Origin: Dehalococcoidia bacterium
GTDB taxonomy: Bacteria; Chloroflexota; Dehalococcoidia; Lucifugimonadales; SHYT01
DNA: 64,000 bases
Reading direction: 5' to 3'
NCBI GenBank assembly: GCA_009692665.1
Contig: SHYT01000003.1
Location: 1-64,000, forward strand
In this document: positions 58,536-64,000 of the stretch, in pieces
Position numbering within the stretch: the first letter of the stretch is position 1
Layout of the letters: each line of letters begins with the position of its first letter
Position numbers and translations under genes: made by a program
The notes under the pieces: model-generated
What the model was told of the DNA's origin: nothing
The model's input: only the letters and a program-made list of their open reading frames with translations
Databases searched by the model: none

Positions 58536-59081
58536 TTACTTCTTACCAGCCGCAGCCTTGCCTGGCTTGAGCTTAATGACTTCCCCCGCGTAGCGCACGC
58601 CTTTGCCCTTATAGGGTTCCGGCGGGCGGATGGCGCGCAGCTCAGCGGCCACCTGGCCCACCTGCTGCTTATCGCTGCCCGTAATGGTGACGCGGTTCTG
58701 GCCGGCGATGGCAACTTTGATGCCTGTAGGAACAGCGTATTCCACGGGATGGCTGAAGCCCAGCTGGAAGTTGAGCTTATCGCCGGCCTGCGCTACGCGG
58801 TACCCGGTGCCGACAATTTCCAGTTCCTTCTTATATCCCTGCGTGACGCCTATCACCATGTTGTTGATCAGCGCGCGCGTCAGGCCGTGTACACTGCGAG
58901 AGAACTTATCGTCCGCGTTGCGCGATACCTTAACAACGCTCTTCTCAACCGCGACTTCAACCTCGTTAAGAAACTCCTGGGTCAGTGTGCCCAGAGGACC
59001 CTTAACCGTGAGTGTATGGTCAACCTTGCTGACCTGCACGTTACTGGGAACGGGGACCGGCTTCAATCCTATACGTGACAT
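58536..59081 (-). CDS. rplF: 50S ribosomal protein L6
   Basis: [35 protein letters not shown]...[16 protein letters not shown]. Confidence 0.96.
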   Translation of the reverse strand: MSRIGLKPVPVPSNVQVSKVDHTLTVKGPLGTLTQEFLNEVEVAVEKSVVKVSRNADDKFSRSVHGLTRALINNMVIGVTQGYKKELEIVGTGYRVAQAGDKLNFQLGFSHPVEYAVPTGIKVAIAGQNRVTITGSDKQQVGQVAAELRAIRPPEPYKGKGVRYAGEVIKLKPGKAAAGKK

Positions 59082-59085
59082 TTGC

Positions 59086-59487
59086 TTACCACACCTTGCA
59101 CAGGACTTCGCCGCCCACGGACTTTGCGCGGGCTTCCTGTCCTGTCATGACGCCTTTTGAGGTGGACACAATCGTTATGCCCAGGCCGCCGCTCACGCGG
59201 GGAACTTCGGACTTGCCGGAGTACACGCGGCGTCCGGGCTTGCTGACGCGCTGGATGCCGCGGAACATCGGCGTCTTGCGCTCATCATAGCGGAGCGAAA
59301 TCTTCATAGTCTTAAAGGACTTGCCGTCAGCGACCTCGACATCGCGGACAAACCCTTCGTCCTTCAGGATGCGTGCAACGGCGACCCGCAAATTGGATGC
59401 AGGCAGCGTCACGGAGTCGTGGCGCGCCGCAGCCGCGTTGCGAATGCGCGTCAGCATGTCTGCCATTGGGTCAGTAAGACCGCTCAT
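59086..59487 (-). CDS. rpsH: 30S ribosomal protein S8
   Basis: DPMADMLTRIRNAAAARHDSVTLPASNLRVAVARILKDEGFV. Confidence 0.96.
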   Translation of the reverse strand: MSGLTDPMADMLTRIRNAAAARHDSVTLPASNLRVAVARILKDEGFVRDVEVADGKSFKTMKISLRYDERKTPMFRGIQRVSKPGRRVYSGKSEVPRVSGGLGITIVSTSKGVMTGQEARAKSVGGEVLCKVW

Positions 59488-59496
59488 TCCCCCTCC

Positions 59497-59682
59497 TTAC
59501 CAGCTGGCCTTGCGGATGCCGGGGATTTGCCCGCGCAACGCCAGGTTGCGAAAGCAGATCCTGCACACTCCGAAGTGCCTGATATATCCGCGCGGCCTGC
59601 CGCAGAGGCTGCAGCGGTTGTGCGCCTGCACCTTGAACTTTGGCGGTCGCGACCACTTTGCAATTTTTGCTGTCTTTGCCAC
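59497..59682 (-). CDS. rpsN: 30S ribosomal protein S14 type Z (zinc)
   Basis: [39 protein letters not shown]. Confidence 0.95.
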   Translation of the reverse strand: MAKTAKIAKWSRPPKFKVQAHNRCSLCGRPRGYIRHFGVCRICFRNLALRGQIPGIRKASW

Positions 59683-59698
59683 GCTTTGGTCCTCCTGC

Positions 59699-60487
59699 CT
59701 AGCCCGCGGTTTCGCGAGCGAAGGGCATGCCCATCAATTCAAGCAGCCGGAACGCTTCACGATCTGACTTGGACGTGGTCACAATGTTCACCTGCAAGCC
59801 GCGAATCTTATCAATCTGGCTGTACTCGATCTCAGGGAAAATCGTGTGCTCGCGAATGCCCAGCGCGTAATTGCCCCGGCCATCAAACGCGTTGCGCGGC
59901 ACGCCACGGAAGTCGCGGATGCGGGGGAGCGACGCGAAGAGCAGCCGCTCCATGAAGCTCCACATGCGATCGCCCCTGAGCGTCACCATAACGCCAATGG
60001 GCTGGCCCTCGCGCAGCTTGAAGGCGGCAATGGCGCGCTTTGCCTTGGTCACCACCGGCTGCTGCCCCGCAATGGTCGCCAGGTCCTTGGTTGCGCGCTC
60101 CACCGCGTTCTGGTTGGTGAGCGCTTCGCCCAGGCCGATGTTAAGCACTACCTTGGTAATGCGCGGCGCTTCCAGCGGGTTCTGGTACTCAAACTCCTTG
60201 ACGAGCGCCGGTGCAATCGTGCTGCGGTAGCGCGCCAGGAGCGTCGGCGGAACGCGCGGCTTGCGGACGGCGGGCGGCGGCGGTGCGGCCTGCACTCCGG
60301 GAGCGGCAGCAGCCTGCTGCCTGCCACCCTGGCGAGCGCCTTGGCCCTGCCGTGCTGCACGCGCACCCTGCCCCGGCTTGGCCCCAGGCTGGGATCGGGA
60401 TTGCCGTCCTTGTTGGGCCTGCTCGCCCTGTGGCGCGGCCCCCTGCTGGCCGCGTCCTTCTGTTGGCTTCTGTCCGTCTGTTGTCAT
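59699..60487 (-). CDS. rplE: 50S ribosomal protein L5 with about 75-80 aa low-complexity N-terminal extension
   Basis: Extension [72 protein letters not shown] then canonical L5 [40 protein letters not shown]. Confidence 0.93.
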   Translation of the reverse strand: MTTDGQKPTEGRGQQGAAPQGEQAQQGRQSRSQPGAKPGQGARAARQGQGARQGGRQQAAAAPGVQAAPPPPAVRKPRVPPTLLARYRSTIAPALVKEFEYQNPLEAPRITKVVLNIGLGEALTNQNAVERATKDLATIAGQQPVVTKAKRAIAAFKLREGQPIGVMVTLRGDRMWSFMERLLFASLPRIRDFRGVPRNAFDGRGNYALGIREHTIFPEIEYSQIDKIRGLQVNIVTTSKSDREAFRLLELMGMPFARETAG

Positions 60488-60505
60488 CGTATTACTCGTT
60501 CGTTC

Positions 60506-60832
60506 TTACGCATCTATAGTTTCGTGGCACTTGTGGCAGGCGCGAACTTTGCGCTTGTCTTCAAGGAACTTGAATCCTACCCTCGTGGACTTATTGCAGC
60601 GGGGGCAGATGAGCACCACGTTGGAGAGCTCCAGCGGCGCCTCCATGCTGATGATGCCCGCCTGGCGAGCCACTCCTTGCTGCTTCTGGTGCTTCTTCAC
60701 CATGTTGACGCCTTCAACAAACAAGCGGTGGTCCTTGGTGCGCAGGCGCTGTACTTTACCCTGCTTGCCGCGGTCCTTGCCAACCATGACTTTAACCGTG
60801 TCACCCTTGCGAATCTTCAGTGCTGTCGGCAT
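60506..60832 (-). CDS. rplX: 50S ribosomal protein L24
   Basis: LKIRKGDTVKVMVGKDRGKQGKVQRL; start adjusted to MPTALKI. Confidence 0.95.
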   Translation of the reverse strand: MPTALKIRKGDTVKVMVGKDRGKQGKVQRLRTKDHRLFVEGVNMVKKHQKQQGVARQAGIISMEAPLELSNVVLICPRCNKSTRVGFKFLEDKRKVRACHKCHETIDA

Positions 60833-60833
60833 G

Positions 60834-61208
60834 TTAGACCACCTCTGGCGCGAGTGAGAGAATGCGGGTATAGCCCTTCTCACGCAGTTCGCGGGCTACC
60901 GGGCCCATGATGCGGCTGCCCAGCGGGCTCTTGCCGTCACCCAGAATGACCGCCGCGTTGTCGTCGAATCGGATGTACGTGCCGTCAGGCCGCACCGACT
61001 TCCGCGTGGCGCGCACGACGACCGCGTGGGCGACCTTGCCCTGTTTCACCGCGTCCGGCGCGTTAGGAATCGCCTCTTTAATAGAGACCGTGATGACATC
61101 ACCGAGACGGGCGTAACGCGAGTGGCTGTGCCCGGGGATACCTATGCACATCACCGAGCGCGCGCCGGAGTTGTCTGCAACTTTAAGCCGCGTATATCGC
61201 TGGATCAC
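60834..61208 (-). CDS. rplN: 50S ribosomal protein L14
   Basis: [50 protein letters not shown]. Confidence 0.96.
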   Translation of the reverse strand: MIQRYTRLKVADNSGARSVMCIGIPGHSHSRYARLGDVITVSIKEAIPNAPDAVKQGKVAHAVVVRATRKSVRPDGTYIRFDDNAAVILGDGKSPLGSRIMGPVARELREKGYTRILSLAPEVV

Positions 61209-61211
61209 AGC

Positions 61212-61523
61212 TTATGCTCCCTGGCCAGCGGATTTGGCTTCGGACTCGACTGTGCCAAGCGTTGCGTCCACCTGCGCGGCCGCTGACTTGGAAACGATGC
61301 CCTTGACGAGCCACCGCTTGTTCTTGGACAGCGGGCGCACCTGCTGGAGCTGCACAACGTCCCCGGGCTTGGCCTCGCCCTTGGGGTCGTGCGCATACAG
61401 CTTGCTCACCCTGCGAATTGCCTTCTTATAGATCGGGTCGTGCTCAAGACGATCCACCACAACGATGATCGTCTTCTGCATCTTGTTGCTGAGCACCCGG
61501 CCTGTGCGCAATGTATCTGCCAT
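61212..61523 (-). CDS. rpsQ: 30S ribosomal protein S17
   Basis: RTGRVLSNKMQKTIIVVVDRLEHDPIYKKAIRRVSKLYAHDPKGEAKPGDVVQLQQVRPLSKNKRW. Confidence 0.95.
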   Translation of the reverse strand: MADTLRTGRVLSNKMQKTIIVVVDRLEHDPIYKKAIRRVSKLYAHDPKGEAKPGDVVQLQQVRPLSKNKRWLVKGIVSKSAAAQVDATLGTVESEAKSAGQGA

Positions 61524-61525
61524 GG

Positions 61526-61723
61526 CTACCGTAACCCCAGCGCCCGCTCCGTCAACACTGTGCGGATGCGTGCGATATCCTTGCGTACCTTCTTGATCTC
61601 ATACACATTTGTCAGCTGGCGTGTAGACCAGCGGAACCGAAGGTTCAGGAGGTCCTTGTAGGCCGTCTCCAGATCCTTCGTCAGCTCTTCATCTGTCTTG
61701 GCTCGAACGTCTATAACTTTCAT
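61526..61723 (-). CDS. rpmC: 50S ribosomal protein L29
   Basis: KTDEELTKDLETAYKDLLNLRFRWSTRQLTNVYEIKKVRKDIARIRTVLTER. Confidence 0.95.
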   Translation of the reverse strand: MKVIDVRAKTDEELTKDLETAYKDLLNLRFRWSTRQLTNVYEIKKVRKDIARIRTVLTERALGLR

Positions 61724-61772
61724 AGGCTGTCTTCCTCAGTTTTTCGCCAATGCCATTAGTGGCGCTACGGGG

Positions 61773-62207
61773 TTAGGCTTCCTCTTCCTCTAACAAGTAG
61801 TCGGCGCGGCTCACAATGCGTGTGGGAATGGGCAGCTTGCCCGCCGCCTGCTTCAGTGCCGCCTCCGCCATCTCCGGCGCAATCCCTGATATCTCGAACA
61901 GAATCCGGCCGGGCTTGATGACTGCAACCCACTGGTCTGTCGCGCCCTTGCCGCCGCCCTGACGGGTCTCCAGAGGTTTCTTCGTAATGGGCTTGTCCGG
62001 GAACACGCGCACCCACATCTGCCCACCGCGCCGCAGGTAGCGGACGATGACCCGGCGGCCTGCCTCGATTTGGCGCGCAGTAATCCACGCGGGCTCCATT
62101 GCCTTCAGCCCAAACTGGCCGAAGCTGATCACCGCGCCGCGGGTGGCCACGCCCTTGCGGCGGCCGCGGTGCGACTTGCGGAATTTGACACGCTTAGGTT
62201 GAAGCAT
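61773..62207 (-). CDS. rplP: 50S ribosomal protein L16
   Basis: [52 protein letters not shown]. Confidence 0.96.
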   Translation of the reverse strand: MLQPKRVKFRKSHRGRRKGVATRGAVISFGQFGLKAMEPAWITARQIEAGRRVIVRYLRRGGQMWVRVFPDKPITKKPLETRQGGGKGATDQWVAVIKPGRILFEISGIAPEMAEAALKQAAGKLPIPTRIVSRADYLLEEEEA

Positions 62208-62922
62208 TGGGTATATCCTCCGCAGCATCCTCTGCGCGCACGGTCACCTCGAGAGGCGCCATGCGATCACCTTCCGCCTCAGCAACGCCAGGCGGAAGAA
62301 TCATGCCCTTGTAAACCCAGACGCGGACACCGATCTTGCCCATCAACGTGTTTGCTTCCGAGACGGCAAAATCGATGTCTGCGCGCAGCGTGTGCAGCGG
62401 CACACGGCCCATCATCACCTTCTCGCGCCGCGCGATTTCCGCACCGCCAAGACGGCCCTTCACAATGATCCTGATGCCCTTGGCGCCTGCCTGCATCGAG
62501 CGGGTGGCCGTCTGCGTCATAGCGCGGCGGTGGCCTACGCGCCGCTCCAGTTGCTCCGCGACATTGCGCGAGACGAGCATCGCGTCCAGCTCCGGCTGGC
62601 GGATCTCCTGGACTGCCACGCGGATGCGGCTGGGCGTCACCGCCTCAAGCGATTTCCGCAGCTCCTCCACACGCTGGCCCTGGCGGCCAATGATGATCCC
62701 CGGCCGCGCGGTCCAGATCGTGAGCGTCGCCTCTTGCGCGTTCCGTTCAATCTCCACCCGTGCGATGCCCGCTTCCGGGTAAAAAGCTGCCACCGCTTGC
62801 CGCAGGCGAAGGTCGTCCAGCAGCGTGGCGCGCATGGTTGGCGCGGTTGGCGCAAACCAGTGTGCCTGCCAATCGGCTGTAATGCCGAGGCGGAACCCGA
62901 TTGGATGCGTTTTATGCCCCAT
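62194..62922 (-). CDS. rpsC: 30S ribosomal protein S3
   Basis: [26 protein letters not shown]...[19 protein letters not shown]; start adjusted. Confidence 0.95.
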   Translation of the reverse strand: MGHKTHPIGFRLGITADWQAHWFAPTAPTMRATLLDDLRLRQAVAAFYPEAGIARVEIERNAQEATLTIWTARPGIIIGRQGQRVEELRKSLEAVTPSRIRVAVQEIRQPELDAMLVSRNVAEQLERRVGHRRAMTQTATRSMQAGAKGIRIIVKGRLGGAEIARREKVMMGRVPLHTLRADIDFAVSEANTLMGKIGVRVWVYKGMILPPGVAEAEGDRMAPLEVTVRAEDAAEDIPNAST

Positions 62923-63262
62923 TTGTATTCGCCTCCCCAACGACCACCGTGATATGACAGAACCTGCGAATGACCGGGCTTGTGCGGCCACGTGACTGCG
63001 GCCGGAAACGGCTGATCTTGAGCGCGTCATCCGCGAACGCGGTGACCACCTTCAGGTCCGTGGCGTCCATATTCTGGTTATTCTCTGCGTTGGCCACCGC
63101 CGACTGTACCGCCTTGCGCACAGCCGTTGCCGCCGGGCTGGGCATGAACTGCAGCATGGCCACGGCTTCCTTCACACGCTTGCCGCGAATGAGGTCGACG
63201 TACCGCCGCACCTTCTTGGGCGACATCCCAAAGTTCTTTACGTATGCTTTGATAGGTGGCAT
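62912..63262 (-). CDS. rplV: 50S ribosomal protein L22
   Basis: AYVKNFGMSPKKVRRYVDLIRGKRVKEAVAMLQFMPSPAATAVRKAVQSAVANAENN. Confidence 0.96.
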   Translation of the reverse strand: MPPIKAYVKNFGMSPKKVRRYVDLIRGKRVKEAVAMLQFMPSPAATAVRKAVQSAVANAENNQNMDATDLKVVTAFADDALKISRFRPQSRGRTSPVIRRFCHITVVVGEANTNGA

Positions 63263-63273
63263 CTTTTCGTCTC

Positions 63274-63618
63274 CTACCGTCCGCCACGCGCGCCGGCGCC
63301 GGCCCCACCGCGCGCCGCAGGCGCGGGAGCGGGAGCAGGCCCCGCGGCTGCAGCGGCAACCTTGGAGCCGTGGCCGCGGAACAGGCGTGTGGGGGCAAAC
63401 TCGCCCAGCCGGTGCCCAACCATGTTCTCCGTCATGAAAACCGTGACGAAGCGCCGGCCGTCATGAATGGCAATGTTCATGCCAATCATGTTCGGCATGA
63501 TCATGGACGCGCGTGACCAGGTCTTGATAATGACCTTGTCGTTGGAGCGCCGCGCTGCCTCTATCTTCTTGGCCAGCTTGGCGTCAATGTATGGCCCCTT
63601 TTTAACCGACCTGCCCAT
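63274..63618 (-). CDS. rpsS: 30S ribosomal protein S19 with Ala/Pro/Gly-rich C-terminal tail
   Basis: [22 protein letters not shown]...[49 protein letters not shown]. Confidence 0.95.
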   Translation of the reverse strand: MGRSVKKGPYIDAKLAKKIEAARRSNDKVIIKTWSRASMIMPNMIGMNIAIHDGRRFVTVFMTENMVGHRLGEFAPTRLFRGHGSKVAAAAAGPAPAPAPAARGGAGAGARGGR

Positions 63619-64000
63619 AGCCTATCTTCCTTCGCTTCACAATGAAGACGTTGGTCTTCTTGTTGTTCCGGGTCTTGTGGCCGCGTGCGGGCTTGCCCCA
63701 CTTGGTCTTCGGCCCCGGCATGCCAATCGGGTTCCGGCCCTCGCCGCCACCGTGCGGATGGTCGCGCGGGGACATGACCTTGCCGCGAACACTTGGCCGC
63801 CAGCCCAGCCAGCGGTTGCGTCCGGCCTTGCCGATAGACATATTCTGGTGCTCGGCGTTGCCTACTTGGCCAATGGTCGCGTAGCAGTCGCTCAACACCC
63901 GGCGAATCTCACCGGACGGCAGGCGAAGCTGTGTGTACTTCTCTTCCCTTGCCAGCACCTGGGCCACACCGCCGGCAGTGCGCACAATCTGCGCGCCCTT
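63602..64000 (-). CDS. rplB: 50S ribosomal protein L2 (5' part beyond the window edge)
   Basis: [105 protein letters not shown]; continues past 64000. Confidence 0.95.
   Translation of the reverse strand, partial: KGAQIVRTAGGVAQVLAREEKYTQLRLPSGEIRRVLSDCYATIGQVGNAEHQNMSIGKAGRNRWLGWRPSVRGKVMSPRDHPHGGGEGRNPIGMPGPKTKWGKPARGHKTRNNKKTNVFIVKRRKIGYGQVG

Overview
Mostly chromosomal core and housekeeping sequence. It looks like a high-GC Chloroflexota/SAR202-Dehalococcoidia-type bacterium, but that is inferred only from gene content and protein style; no taxonomy search was possible. The left part holds a molybdate locus (edge-truncated XRE-HTH/PBP-like regulator divergent from modABC), tmk, two tandem MATE exporters, an in-frame RNase HI-MoaC fusion, a minus-strand sulfur-transfer cluster (rhodanese, DsrE-like, TusA, CysM/CysK-like, MoeB/ThiF-like), a NhaD-type antiporter, rplY, an HtrA protease, HU and ffh. 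The middle holds rnhB, a frameshifted yraN, a nitroreductase/FmdB/FmdB/ThiE/translin-like/MOSC/CaCA-exchanger run, bioY, eno, gap, a CoA-transferase, an MDR dehydrogenase, an orphan xanthine-dehydrogenase-family Mo subunit, pheA, an amidohydrolase, a MidA-like methyltransferase and trmI. The right part (about 48.4-64 kb, minus strand) is the canonical S10/spc/alpha ribosomal-protein super-operon, from rplB (cut by the window edge) to rpsI. The most interesting items are the RNase HI-MoaC fusion, with Asn at the expected last catalytic Asp; the CysM/MoeB/TusA/DsrE/rhodanese sulfur cluster with no visible ubiquitin-like sulfur carrier; an 18-codon relic joining the start and end of a third MATE copy, plus several other decayed genes (CitE-like, TIGR00725-like, YraN, IS3 orfA); a 164-bp MITE-like element with near-perfect 16-bp terminal inverted repeats; a two-copy hairpin repeat; and low-complexity extensions on uL5 and uS19. 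I found no CRISPR array, rRNA, convincing tRNA, or clear new defence or mobile system. Start codons marked as adjusted are my judgement from RBS and family alignment.
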